From contig JAVBJU010000014.1 of the NCBI GenBank assembly GCA_031546825.1, positions 1 to 64,000 of the forward strand: a stretch of 64,000 bases of DNA, written 5' to 3'. The stretch comes from Hohaiivirga sp031546825 (GTDB lineage Bacteria; Pseudomonadota; Alphaproteobacteria; Rhizobiales; Beijerinckiaceae). The notes under the pieces were generated by a model. The model was not told the origin of the DNA, ran no database searches, and saw only the letters and a list, made by a program, of their open reading frames with translations. Position 1 is the first letter of the stretch, and each line of letters starts with the position of its first letter. This document shows positions 45,670 to 55,205 of this stretch, piece by piece. The translations under genes were made by a program, and so were the position numbers.

Positions 45670-46962
45670 GTGTTCCCGCAGGACAAACCCGTGCGTACCG
45701 CCATCAAACTCATCTGGACCATCACCGCCACGGCCACCATCCTTCAGGCGGCCAATGGGTTATGGCAGGTTCTGCTACCGCTCAGAATGCAGGCGGAAGG
45801 GCTGTCGAAGATCGAGATCGGTTATGCGGCGACATTCTATGGCATCGGCTTCACCATTGGCTGCCTGTGTACGCCGTTTTTTGTGCGCCAAGTCGGTCAT
45901 ATCCGCGCTTTTGCTGGCCTAGCCGCCATCTCGGCCATCGTCGCCCTGATTTTTTCGCAAGCTGCCAGCCCGTGGGCGTGGATCGTCTTGCGCGGCATTG
46001 CCGGGCTGTCAATGTCCGGGTTGTTCACCGTCAGCGATAGCTGGACCAGCGCCTGCGCCACGGCGGAGAACCGGGGTCGCGTGCTGTCGATTTATATGAT
46101 TTTCACCAAAATCGCCCTGATTCTGGCACCGCTCGGCATCTGGTTTGGGTCAGTGAACGGCCCCGGGTTATTCATGGCAGTCGCGGCATTGCTGTGTCTG
46201 TCGCTGCTGCCGGTGTGCGCGGCCAATACCCGCGAGCCACCGCGCCCCAATACGGTGCGAATCAATATCCGCAAGATTTTCTCACTGGCCCCTTCGGCTG
46301 CGGTTGGCGCTTTCACCGTCGGTATCATGAACGGGCCGGTGACCAACTTAGCCGCGATCTATGGCTCGTCCATCGGCATGAGCTATCAACTTGCGGCCAT
46401 GCTTCTGCTCGCCATTCAGGCTGGCAGTCTCGCCATGCAATGGCCGCTCGGCATCATTTCGGACCGCTTCGACCGCCGCCATGTGATTGCCGGCCTCGGC
46501 GCGGCAACGGGCGTGGTATGCCTGATCGCCATCGCCTCGACGCTGATTGGCTCGTTCTCGCTGGTATTCCTGTCGGTGTTCCTGTGGGGCGGCATTGCGT
46601 TATGCATCTACGCCGTCTGCGTCGCCCACGTATGCGAGGTGGTGCCGGCCGAGGAAATCGTCCCATCGGTGTCGGGCCTTCTGATGATCTGGGCGATGGG
46701 CATGGCCATCGGCCCGACGCCGGCCTCATACGTCATGGAGAAGGTCGCGCCCTGGGGACTATTTCTTTATGCGGGCATTGCCGCCTTCATGCTGTTTCTG
46801 TTCGTCATCTGGCGCATCAATTTCCGCCAGCGCGCCCCTGCTGAACGCAAGAGCCCAGTCATCGCCGTATCATCGCCGCCGATGCTTGATCCGCATTTCG
46901 AGGTGCCGGTCGAGGATATTCCCACACCCCCGACCGAAGACGACGATCAGCGCGGCAGTTGA
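45670..46962 (+). CDS. MFS transporter
   Basis: The 430-residue inner-membrane protein has 12 predicted helices and resembles the YcaD-like group. The loop motif around GSLAMQWPLGIISDRFDRR (a G-x3-D-R-x-x-R type) is clear. A GTG start with a weak GAG site gives a normal N-terminus. A C-terminal tail (about 40 residues, rich in Pro and acidic residues) is cytoplasmic. Substrate unknown. The last 16 bases overlap the end of the convergent lytic transglycosylase gene. Confidence 0.88.
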   Translation: MFPQDKPVRTAIKLIWTITATATILQAANGLWQVLLPLRMQAEGLSKIEIGYAATFYGIGFTIGCLCTPFFVRQVGHIRAFAGLAAISAIVALIFSQAASPWAWIVLRGIAGLSMSGLFTVSDSWTSACATAENRGRVLSIYMIFTKIALILAPLGIWFGSVNGPGLFMAVAALLCLSLLPVCAANTREPPRPNTVRINIRKIFSLAPSAAVGAFTVGIMNGPVTNLAAIYGSSIGMSYQLAAMLLLAIQAGSLAMQWPLGIISDRFDRRHVIAGLGAATGVVCLIAIASTLIGSFSLVFLSVFLWGGIALCIYAVCVAHVCEVVPAEEIVPSVSGLLMIWAMGMAIGPTPASYVMEKVAPWGLFLYAGIAAFMLFLFVIWRINFRQRAPAERKSPVIAVSSPPMLDPHFEVPVEDIPTPPTEDDDQRGS

Positions 46963-48014
46963 GCCTGCGCGACGACGGTACGCTCCACTTCCTCATAACG
47001 ATCGAGGCGTTGTTCCATCATATTCTCGATGCGCTGGTGGAACTCCGCAACGGTAACGCCCCGGCGTTTACGGCCCGCTCTGCTGGTAAACAGCGAGCGG
47101 TTGGCGCGCGCGGCTTGCGGGAAAAGGCCGGTCGCAGATGTCGCGGGCTTCATGTCCTTGGCGCGGATCAGCCGCATGGCGCTACCAGCCCCGAGGAAAT
47201 GCGTGAAGTAAAATTCCGACCGCTCAAGACTGCGCCCGACATTCTGCTGAACGCGGGCCTGGTCGCGCTTGGACATTTCCGCCGCCATGATCGCCGAAAC
47301 ATAGGGGTTCTCGCGCAAGTCCATAATGCGCTTCGCAAGGGTGCGGTTAGTAATGACCAGGCTGCCAGCGCGTGAGGTGATGGCATCTGCCTCGGTGGCC
47401 AAGCCATGGCGGGCACCGAATTCGCGTATCAGTTCAAGCCAGGTGGCATCAAGGAACTGAAACAATCCGCGCGCTGAAGAGGTCGAGGCCTTGGCATCTT
47501 TGCGGAAGCTCGATTCCTTATCGGCGAGCGCCATCAGATAGACCGCATCGGTATCGGTTTCATCGGCGGCTTGGGCAATGGTTTCCCGAAGCCCGCCCGG
47601 GATATTTTTATCGCCCACTGTCACAATCTGCTGCGGAGCGCAGGCAATCTGTCGACGCGGCACGAGATCCGAGAACGTCCCGGGTGCGGGCGCGGGCGTT
47701 GGCAAATTGGCCTGAACCTCTTTAACCACCGATTGCCAAACCTTATCGTTTTCACGTTGAATGACATCCTGCGGCGAGGGGATATTGTCCGCAGCGTTTA
47801 TGGCCGCAGCCACCGCAACGGTCGAGGCGCGCACCGTTGGCATCTGGGCCATGGGCCAAAGCATGGAGAAGGCGAAGACAAACTTGGCTGTTCGTCTCGC
47901 CAAACGCGTCTTGAATTTTTTTCTGGAATGGCAGCGCCCGCTTTTCAGCATCAAGGTGCCGCTCTTGGCAATGCAATTGCCAAGATGGCTGTGAACCATC
48001 GTCTGTCGTTTCAT
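46947..48014 (-). CDS. Lytic transglycosylase (SLT domain)
   Basis: This 355-residue protein has an N-terminal membrane or signal segment (FVFAFSMLWPMAQMPTVRA) after a long basic leader, and a catalytic domain in the periplasm. The SLT motif is ALADKESSFRKDAKASTSSARGLFQF, with the catalytic Glu in KESS. It cleaves peptidoglycan between MurNAc and GlcNAc to form anhydro sugars. The C-terminal 60 residues (ERRGVTVAEFHQRIENMMEQRL-like) are basic and likely helical. Role in wall remodelling or in assembling envelope machines is possible. Confidence 0.88.
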   Translation of the reverse strand: MKRQTMVHSHLGNCIAKSGTLMLKSGRCHSRKKFKTRLARRTAKFVFAFSMLWPMAQMPTVRASTVAVAAAINAADNIPSPQDVIQRENDKVWQSVVKEVQANLPTPAPAPGTFSDLVPRRQIACAPQQIVTVGDKNIPGGLRETIAQAADETDTDAVYLMALADKESSFRKDAKASTSSARGLFQFLDATWLELIREFGARHGLATEADAITSRAGSLVITNRTLAKRIMDLRENPYVSAIMAAEMSKRDQARVQQNVGRSLERSEFYFTHFLGAGSAMRLIRAKDMKPATSATGLFPQAARANRSLFTSRAGRKRRGVTVAEFHQRIENMMEQRLDRYEEVERTVVAQAQLPR

Positions 48015-48283
48015 ACTGCCCTCTTGTTATTATTATTGCTGAACGACCACATTTTTGGTCACTTGTTCAAAAACAGGAGGCGTTAATGACGAACAGATGT
48101 GGCGACAATTGGTCAGCTTAACGATAAGCATGTGATGCTGCGACCAGTTGTCGCGCAGTATTGCGGGAAAAATTTGCGGGTAATTTTATTAAATTATATT
48201 TGATTCTGATTATTTAATAAATCTTATTAGCGATGACTGCATTGCCGATGCCGGTCATTATACTGACCGACATCGGCGTTTCA

Positions 48284-50257
48284 TCACCACTGCGCGCGAA
48301 TACCGCCATATACCGAGCGCCCTGCGGTGCCGTAATCCAGCACGTCCTGATAATGGGCATTAGTCAGGTTCTCACCACGGATATAGGCCGTGAAGGTATC
48401 GTTGATCTTGTATTCGATGCGCGCGTCAAGTCGGGCGTAGGGGGCGAGCTTGCCGACCTGCCCTTCCGAAGAATAGCGTTCCCCCATCATCACCACAGAG
48501 GGCTCAATCGTCCAATTGGCCACCGGCGTCCAGGCCAGGCCCAAGCGGCCGGAATGCGCCGGGCGTCGCGCCAGCTGCAGGCCGGTTTCGCTATTGATGG
48601 CGTGCAGATAGGTATAGGTGGCGTTGATGCGCAGGGCATCCCGCACCACATCAAACGAGCCCGCCAGCTCGACACCGTGGGTGCGGGCGCGCTTCACATT
48701 GAGATAGCAGCCGTAAAAACTGCCAGTCGGGCACTGCACCGGATCAAAGGTGAAATCAATGAGATCCCGGAACCGGTTGGCGAAATAGGTGGCCGAGAGC
48801 TTTACCCGACCATCGAACAGCTTCTGATCAACACCGACATCGTACCCAAATGAATTCTCGGGATCGAGGTTCGGATTGCCATAAAGCGGGCTGTATAATT
48901 GAAAGAGGGTGGGGGCCTTGGCCCCGGTGCCCAGGCTGGTGCGCAAGGTTGTTTGCGTTTGCTCGATTTCATACGCCGCCGTCGCCCGCCACGTTGCGAA
49001 CTGGTCACCGCCATCAATGGCATCAAGGCGCCCCCCGAGCGACAGATGCAGATTCTTGAGGGGCGAGAATTGGTAGAGGGCATAGGCCGAATTGGTGGTC
49101 TGACCGTAATCACCGGTCTTATCGCGCGACGAGGGTCTGGGCGCGACATAGGTGACATAGGATTGCATATTCTCTCGCTCAGTCTTCGCGCCGAGCGTTA
49201 ACAGGCCGAATTTATCAAGTTTGATATCGCCCTGGTATTCCGCCGCAAGACGATTACCGCGATATTGGTCCCGCTCCCAGTTCATCACCGGCAGCAACGC
49301 GCCGAAAGCGGAATAGGTGATATCGCGATAGCTGCGGTTGGTGACATTGCCGGAAATCGTGACGGTGTTCGTCAATCGGCCATCGAGCATCACGTTCTTC
49401 AGGCGCGCATAACCGTCGATCAGCAAAGCGCGTGAGTGCGAGGGCGTATCGGGGTATTTACCCCAACCCGCGTCGTAATCCGACACGTTAAGCGTCGAAA
49501 AGCCGCCGATTTCGAGCTGCGTGGTGTCGCTGAGGTCAATGGCGACCCGCCCGGTCATTCCCACTTTCTGGTTGGAATCGCTCTCAAGCCCGTTGGGAAA
49601 ACGGCGCTCAATCCGGCCAATACGGTAGCCGTACCGTGAAAAGCCATCGGTATTGTAGCCACTCACCGAAAACGCATAGGACACTGGCCCCTGGCTACCT
49701 GAAACTGATGCATTGCCACCGTAAGAGCCATAGGAACCGCCCTCAAACGAGGTCGTAAATTTCGGCGTCCCCTTGCCCTTCTTCGTGATGATATTGATGA
49801 CGCCACCCATGGCGTCCGAGCCATAAAGTGCCGATTGCGGCCCGCGCAACACCTCAATGCGTTCGACGTCGGACGGGACAACGCGAGAAAAATCGAAGGC
49901 ATTACTGCCTTCTGACGGATCGTTGACGCGGATACCATCAATCATCACCAGCGTTTGCCCGGTATTACCGCCGCGCATCCGAACAGCCGTAGTGGAACCA
50001 GAGCCACCGGTTGGCGTCACATCAAGCCCTGGCACCGTCCGCAGCACATCGGTGATATCCTTGGGCGATTGCTTGGCAATTTCTTCGCTGTTGATCACCG
50101 AAATGGCGCTGCCAGTATCGGCAATTGCTGTTGGGGAGCGCGTTGCCGTCACAACGATTTCCGGCAGCGTTTCCTGCGCCATTACTGAGGAAAAAGCGCA
50201 CAGCACCATGGCGGAAGACGCGGTTGCACATACAATACGACTGGGAAGAGAAAACAT
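48284..50257 (-). CDS. btuB: TonB-dependent cobalamin receptor (BtuB-like)
   Basis: The 657-residue outer-membrane protein has a signal peptide ending VMAQ, a TonB box near LPEIVVTATRSP, the plug domain (IRVNDPSEGSNAFDF, VERIEVLRGPQSALYGSDAMGGVINIITKKG) and a 22-strand barrel ending in RAQW. The cobalamin riboswitch directly upstream fixes the substrate class as a corrinoid. The ATG at 50257 is chosen because GGAGG lies 5 bases before it. It imports vitamin B12 or precursors such as cobinamide. Confidence 0.92.
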   Translation of the reverse strand: MFSLPSRIVCATASSAMVLCAFSSVMAQETLPEIVVTATRSPTAIADTGSAISVINSEEIAKQSPKDITDVLRTVPGLDVTPTGGSGSTTAVRMRGGNTGQTLVMIDGIRVNDPSEGSNAFDFSRVVPSDVERIEVLRGPQSALYGSDAMGGVINIITKKGKGTPKFTTSFEGGSYGSYGGNASVSGSQGPVSYAFSVSGYNTDGFSRYGYRIGRIERRFPNGLESDSNQKVGMTGRVAIDLSDTTQLEIGGFSTLNVSDYDAGWGKYPDTPSHSRALLIDGYARLKNVMLDGRLTNTVTISGNVTNRSYRDITYSAFGALLPVMNWERDQYRGNRLAAEYQGDIKLDKFGLLTLGAKTERENMQSYVTYVAPRPSSRDKTGDYGQTTNSAYALYQFSPLKNLHLSLGGRLDAIDGGDQFATWRATAAYEIEQTQTTLRTSLGTGAKAPTLFQLYSPLYGNPNLDPENSFGYDVGVDQKLFDGRVKLSATYFANRFRDLIDFTFDPVQCPTGSFYGCYLNVKRARTHGVELAGSFDVVRDALRINATYTYLHAINSETGLQLARRPAHSGRLGLAWTPVANWTIEPSVVMMGERYSSEGQVGKLAPYARLDARIEYKINDTFTAYIRGENLTNAHYQDVLDYGTAGRSVYGGIRAQW

Positions 50258-50311
50258 CAAAGCCTCCGATCCGCCCCACCGGCGGATTGTTCGAGTTCAG
50301 GTTTGACGTTT

Positions 50312-50495
50312 GGCCGGTCTCCTGGCTTGCGGGTCGAAGCAGTAATCCGCCTTCCCGGTCGTGGGCGCATGAGGCGCTCGAACCAGTGGCTTTTTGGATT
50401 ACCGCTCACCGCTTACAGTTGCGGGGGCAGCCGTGGAATTGGAGAAATCTCCGCACCACATTCCCGTTTCACCCCACTTAAGGGGCACCAACGTC
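50312..50495 (-). ncRNA. Cobalamin riboswitch (RF00174-like) upstream of btuB
   Basis: On the minus strand the leader carries the hallmark elements in order: GGTGCC near 50484-50489, GGGAATGTGGTG, the conserved core CTGCCCCCGCAACTGTAAGCG, CACTGG, GGGAAGGCG, and the B12 box AAGCCAGGAGACCGGCC at about 50312-50328. It ends about 55 bases before the btuB ATG, so it can hide or expose the ribosome site when adenosylcobalamin binds. The usual effect is repression of uptake when cobalamin is plentiful. Confidence 0.95.
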
Positions 50496-50593
50496 TGGGG
50501 CCTTGGTAAAGGCAACAGCCGAGCTTGGCAAGCGGGGAACCACGCATTCATACACCATCACGGCGCGCTGCGGCGTTGGAGCGCGGACGAAGG

Positions 50594-52060
50594 TCAGATG
50601 CCAGTACGCGCGATGGCAAGGATGGCATCCAGATCAAGATGCTGCTCAAGATGCGCCGCGAGCGCATCAAGAGTTTCTTCAACCATCGGTTCGTAAGCGA
50701 AGGTCGAGCGCCCCTGCCCAAACCGGGCAAGCCACGCGCCCCGGAAGGCATCCGACGAAAACAGGCCGTGCATATAAGTGCCGGTCACGCGGCCATCGGG
50801 CGACGATGCCCCTTCACGCGCGCCATCAAGCGCGAAGCCACCGCGCGCGCAATCCGGCCCGGTTGTTCGCCCCATATGGATCTCGTAGGCCGCCACCAGA
50901 TGGCCACTGTCGATATGGCGGGCGGATACTGTGCGCACCTCCTTGGCCGCGCCGATCTCCGTCTCGATATCGAGCAGGCCAAGCCCGGCGCATTCGGTCT
51001 GGCCGCCTTCGAGGCAATCGGGATCGCGGATGGTACGCCCGAGCATCTGATAGCCACCGCAGATGCCAAGCACATGGCCGCCCCGGCGCATATGGGCGGC
51101 AAGGTCGATATCCCAGCCCTGGGCGCGGAAGAACTGCATGTCAGCGATGGTCGCCTTGGTGCCCGGTAAAATGATGAGGTCGGCAGTTCCCGGCAACGGC
51201 TTGCCGGGCGGAACCATGACAAGGCGAACGGAAGTTTCGAGTTTCAGCGGATCGAGATCATCGAAATTGGCAATGCGCGACAGCATCGGAACAGCAATCA
51301 CAACTTGGCCGTTTTGCCCCGCAGCGGGAATTTCCAGATCAACGGCGTCTTCTGCCGGAAGCTTGGCCGCATCGCGGAACCACGGCACGATGCCGAGCGG
51401 GTTCCAGCCAGTAAGGGCGGCAACAGTATCCATACCATCGTGAAACAGCGCGGCATCGCCGCGAAATTTATTGACGAAAAAACCCTTGATGTGGCGACGG
51501 TCAATGGCATCGAGCACCGTATGCGAGCCGACGAGGCTGGCAATGACGCCACCACGGTCAATGTCGCCTGCCAGAATCACCGGCACACCCGCCGCAACCG
51601 CAAAGCCCATATTGGCTATGTCACGGCGGCGCAGATTGGTCTCGGCGGGACTGCCAGCGCCCTCCACCACCACGATATCAGCCGCCGCCTGCAACCGCGC
51701 GAAGCTCTCAAGCACCACCGGCAACAGAGTATCATGACGATCCTGAAAGCCCGAGGATTCGAGCTTCCCGACGCGCTGACCCCGCACGATCACTTGCGAA
51801 CGGCAATCGCTCTCGGGCTTGAGCAGCACCGGGTTCATGTCAACGGTTGGCGCGACACAGGCCGCACGCGCCTGCAATGCCTGCGCCCGACCGATTTCCC
51901 CACCGAGTACCGCCGCCGCATTATTCGACATATTCTGTGGCTTGAAAGGTTGCACGCTTAAGCCCCGCCGCACAAAGGCGCGGCAAAGCCCCGCGACGAT
52001 GAGCGACTTCCCCACATTCGAGCCGGTTCCCTGCACCATGACGGAGGCCGTGCGAATCAT
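50594..52060 (-). CDS. cobQ: Adenosylcobyric acid synthase
   Basis: The 488-residue glutamine-dependent amidase makes adenosylcobyric acid from the a,c-diamide. It begins with the dethiobiotin synthetase-like ATPase fold VMVQGTGSNVGKS and has GAGSPAETNL; the glutaminase half has VLGICGGYQMLG with the catalytic Cys and GTYMHGLF with the catalytic His. The ATG at 52060 follows GGAG by 8 bases. The gene follows cobU with a 16-base gap, but is upstream of the btuB riboswitch, so its own control is unclear. Confidence 0.95.
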   Translation of the reverse strand: MIRTASVMVQGTGSNVGKSLIVAGLCRAFVRRGLSVQPFKPQNMSNNAAAVLGGEIGRAQALQARAACVAPTVDMNPVLLKPESDCRSQVIVRGQRVGKLESSGFQDRHDTLLPVVLESFARLQAAADIVVVEGAGSPAETNLRRRDIANMGFAVAAGVPVILAGDIDRGGVIASLVGSHTVLDAIDRRHIKGFFVNKFRGDAALFHDGMDTVAALTGWNPLGIVPWFRDAAKLPAEDAVDLEIPAAGQNGQVVIAVPMLSRIANFDDLDPLKLETSVRLVMVPPGKPLPGTADLIILPGTKATIADMQFFRAQGWDIDLAAHMRRGGHVLGICGGYQMLGRTIRDPDCLEGGQTECAGLGLLDIETEIGAAKEVRTVSARHIDSGHLVAAYEIHMGRTTGPDCARGGFALDGAREGASSPDGRVTGTYMHGLFSSDAFRGAWLARFGQGRSTFAYEPMVEETLDALAAHLEQHLDLDAILAIARTGI

Positions 52061-52076
52061 CTTCATTTCTCCGTAC

Positions 52077-52616
52077 TCAGCCGAGAGCGATATCTGCAAC
52101 TGTGGATGGTTTCATCAGCAGTGGACACCCGGCAATCATCGCAACAACCGCTTCACAAGCCTGAGCCACCCGCTGGTTAAGCCGCCCTTGCTCATCACGA
52201 AATGCGCGCCCGAGCGGCGTCTCCGGCACAAGGCCAAGCCCGATTTCATTGGAAACGAAAACTAGCCCACAGCGCGCCGCCTCAATACTTTCGCAGAGCG
52301 TTGTCGTGGCTGCATCCGGGTCGCGACCCGCACACATCACATTGCTAAGCCATAATGTCAGGCAATCGACCACAACCGCTTCACCCTCCGCACATGCGCG
52401 AATGGCTTCGGGCATCTCAAGCGGCACTTCAAGCGTGCGCCAGCCGCTGCCGCGTTCGATGCGGTGCCGCGCAATGCGCTCTGCCATTTCCGAATCACGG
52501 GGCTCGGCGGTGGCGATGAACACTTTGTTTAGCCCCGACTTCTCGACAAGACTTTGGGCCATATGGCTCTTGCCTGAGCGCGCTCCCCCGAGAACCAAGA
52601 TTTTGCGATATGGCAC
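52077..52616 (-). CDS. cobU: Adenosylcobinamide kinase / adenosylcobinamide-phosphate guanylyltransferase
   Basis: The 179-residue bifunctional enzyme phosphorylates adenosylcobinamide and then makes adenosyl-GDP-cobinamide. It has the P-loop LVLGGARSGKSHMAQ, FIATAEPRDSEMAERIARH and VVDCLTLWLSNV, and late SNEIGLGLVPE. The GTG at 52616 is preferred: GAGGGG lies 7 bases upstream and the length matches the Salmonella enzyme (181). An ATG at 52634 is an alternative. No riboswitch was found upstream of it. Confidence 0.93.
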   Translation of the reverse strand: MPYRKILVLGGARSGKSHMAQSLVEKSGLNKVFIATAEPRDSEMAERIARHRIERGSGWRTLEVPLEMPEAIRACAEGEAVVVDCLTLWLSNVMCAGRDPDAATTTLCESIEAARCGLVFVSNEIGLGLVPETPLGRAFRDEQGRLNQRVAQACEAVVAMIAGCPLLMKPSTVADIALG

Positions 52617-52830
52617 CGAAAGGCCCCTCACCATCATGAAAACGACATATCGCCACCTTACAAACCGCCGTGTCGAAAGGCCAGCACGCCTGCGCCCTTG
52701 CTCTTGGAACTTGGCGCAAATGGCGGTAAGGCTCACTTATCGAAGCCAGAAATGGCATTTGGCGTAATGCGCGTTACGAAGGTACAGAACCCGGTGAGAG
52801 ACATGGCCCGCGCCGGGCAGAGGTAGATTT

Positions 52831-53874
52831 TTGAATCCGTTGTCCGACCACGATCCGCATGAGGCAAAGCCCGAAGCGCCGCACGATACGGCGAACACCG
52901 GCCGCATGAGCCGATGGCGCTCCCGGCTCGCCTGGCTCGGGCCCATTGCCAGCACCATCTTGTTCGTGGTGGCCCTAATGTTCCTGTGGCACCAGATTTC
53001 CGGCATGAACATGGAAAAGCTGAAAGAGGCTTTCTTTTCAGCAGGCTGGCGGCATATCGGCTTTGCGTTGTTCTTCACCATCATCAGCTATTGCCTGCTG
53101 ACGTGCTATGATGCGCTGGCTTTATGGCAGCTCAAGATCAAGGTGCCCTATCGTATCACGGCACTCGCCTCCTTCACCTCATACGCCATCAGTTTCACGC
53201 TCGGATTTCCCCTCCTGACCGCCGGAACGGTGCGTTACTGGATCTATTCCGGGCGCGGCATTCGCCCGAGCATCATCGCCAGCCTGACCGTGATTGCCGG
53301 GTTCACCTTCTGGATCGGCATGGGGACGGTGCTGGCATGGTGCGTGCTGCGCAAGGCCGTGGTTCTGTCAAACCTCGTCTACACCGAACTCGGCTTTATC
53401 TACGCGGCGGGCTATTCGACACTCGTCATTGTGATTGCCTATTTTGTGTGGATTTCGCTGAAGCGGCGCTCGATCAAGGTCAAGGACTGGCAGTTGCAAC
53501 TGCCGGGATTCCGGGTGTCACTCGGGCAAATGCTCATTGGCGCGGCCGATACCTGTGCAGGCGCGGCGGTGTTTTACGTGCTGATGCCCGGCATTGATCT
53601 CGGCTTTGAAACCTTTCTCGCGGTCTATGTCTTCGCGGTGATGGTCGGCATGTTCACCAATATTCCGGGAGCCGCGGGCGTTTTCGACACCATCGTTCTT
53701 TTGGCGCTCGCGCAGTATGGGCGGGAACAGGTTTTCAGTGCCCTGCTGCTATATCGCATCGTTTATTACCTGGTGCCGTTCGTGACCGCACTGGCAACGC
53801 TCGGGGCGTATGAAATTTATTCACGCATGCAGCCTTCCCTCAAGGCCAATAGCCGTCACAGCAAGACAGAGTGA
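52831..53874 (+). CDS. YbhN-like (lysylphosphatidylglycerol synthetase TM-type) membrane protein
   Basis: The 347-residue inner-membrane protein has about eight helices and matches the YbhN/UPF0104 group, related to the flippase half of MprF. The LTCYDALALWQL segment, TSYAISFTLGFPLLTAGTVR and IPGAAGVFDTIVLLALAQYG are typical. It lacks the lysyl-transferase domain, so lipid flipping or membrane maintenance is a guess. The start is a TTG with GAGG about 7 bases upstream. phoR begins 7 bases after its stop, so they may be co-transcribed. Confidence 0.82.
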   Translation: MNPLSDHDPHEAKPEAPHDTANTGRMSRWRSRLAWLGPIASTILFVVALMFLWHQISGMNMEKLKEAFFSAGWRHIGFALFFTIISYCLLTCYDALALWQLKIKVPYRITALASFTSYAISFTLGFPLLTAGTVRYWIYSGRGIRPSIIASLTVIAGFTFWIGMGTVLAWCVLRKAVVLSNLVYTELGFIYAAGYSTLVIVIAYFVWISLKRRSIKVKDWQLQLPGFRVSLGQMLIGAADTCAGAAVFYVLMPGIDLGFETFLAVYVFAVMVGMFTNIPGAAGVFDTIVLLALAQYGREQVFSALLLYRIVYYLVPFVTALATLGAYEIYSRMQPSLKANSRHSKTE

Positions 53875-53881
53875 ACCGAAG

Positions 53882-55180
53882 ATGGCGGGACCCGGAACTT
53901 CTCCTTTTGAGCCTGAACCGCGCCGCTACTCCCATTATCTGCGCTTCCCATTGCAGGCAGTGGGCCTTATCGCCATTGGCATCATCCTGTGGGCTGCTGT
54001 TGAAAATGACCTGAACCGCTGGATGGCAGGCGCGGGCATCGTGCTGCTCGGCGGCCTCATCGCCGCCTCGGTCGGCAATGAATTTCGCGCATCACGCCAG
54101 CGCCGCAGGGAGAGCGGAACCGACACGCCTACCATGCCGCTTGCGGATACGCTGCTGGCCAATATCCCTGACCCGATCATCCTTATCGACCGGCGCATGG
54201 TGGTGGTCGAGGCCAATACCGCGGCGCAGGAGCTTCTGCCGACGCTGCGCAGGGGCTTTCCCCTCTCGTTTTCCATTCGCAGTCCCGATGTGCTCGGCGG
54301 CGTCGATCAGGTCGTACACTCAGGAAAAGCGCTCAAGGTCGAGCACACCGAAAAGCTCCCCGCCGAACGTGCGTTTGAACTGCAGATCAGCCTGATCGGC
54401 AGCAATGAGCAATGGGTTTTGTTGTTTTTCCGCGATCTGACTTCGGCGCGCCGACTTGAGAAAATGCGGGTAGACTTCATCGCCAATGTCTCCCATGAAT
54501 TGCGCACACCCCTTGCCTCCGTCATCGGCTTCATCGAAACCATCCAGGGCCCGGCAAAAGAAGATGCCGCCGCACGCGCGAAATTTCTCGGTGTGATGAT
54601 GGTCCAGGCCCGACGCATGGCGCGGCTCATCGACGACCTGCTCTCGCTGTCGCGGGTTGAATTACACGTTCACGTCAAACCGGAAACGCCGCTCGACCTC
54701 GAAAGCACCGTGCGCCAGATCATCCCGGCCTTGATGCCCTTGGCCGCAGAAAGTGGCGTCGAAATTTCATTTGCCGCAGAAAACGGCCCCTTCGTCATCA
54801 ACGGTGACCGCGATGAAATGTTGCGTGTTGCCGAAAATCTCATCGAGAACGCCATCAAGTATGGCGCGGAAGGCGGCAAGATTGATGTTGCCCTGCAGCG
54901 CCTGCCCGCAGAAAGCGGTATCCCCGCGCGGGTGGAGTTTTCCGTGCGCGACTACGGCGAAGGCATCAGCCCGGATCATCTGGCCCGCCTCACCGAGCGT
55001 TTTTATCGCACCGACAGCGAAGCAAGCCGCAAGAAAGGCGGCACTGGCCTTGGCCTCGCCATCGTCAAGCACATTATCATCCGCCATCGCGGCAAGTTTT
55101 TGATCGAAAGCGAACCCGGAAACGGCGCGACATTCCGGGTGCAGATACCAGCACGGCGGGTGGATGCCTCGGAGCATTAA
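53882..55180 (+). CDS. phoR: Phosphate regulon sensor histidine kinase
   Basis: The 432-residue sensor has two N-terminal membrane helices, a PAS domain (LLANIPDPIILIDRRMVVVE) and a HisKA/HATPase core: FIANVSHELRTPLASVIGFI with the phosphorylated His, NLIENAIKYG, RDYGEGI, and KGGTGLGLAIVKHI. It phosphorylates PhoB and, with PstSCAB and PhoU, reports phosphate supply. The gene lies before pst genes as in rhizobia, while phoB follows phoU, 5 kb away. A longer frame from 53810 is not needed. Confidence 0.95.
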   Translation: MAGPGTSPFEPEPRRYSHYLRFPLQAVGLIAIGIILWAAVENDLNRWMAGAGIVLLGGLIAASVGNEFRASRQRRRESGTDTPTMPLADTLLANIPDPIILIDRRMVVVEANTAAQELLPTLRRGFPLSFSIRSPDVLGGVDQVVHSGKALKVEHTEKLPAERAFELQISLIGSNEQWVLLFFRDLTSARRLEKMRVDFIANVSHELRTPLASVIGFIETIQGPAKEDAAARAKFLGVMMVQARRMARLIDDLLSLSRVELHVHVKPETPLDLESTVRQIIPALMPLAAESGVEISFAAENGPFVINGDRDEMLRVAENLIENAIKYGAEGGKIDVALQRLPAESGIPARVEFSVRDYGEGISPDHLARLTERFYRTDSEASRKKGGTGLGLAIVKHIIIRHRGKFLIESEPGNGATFRVQIPARRVDASEH

Positions 55181-55205
55181 CTCGGCCGCTTGAAGAGCAG
55201 AATAT

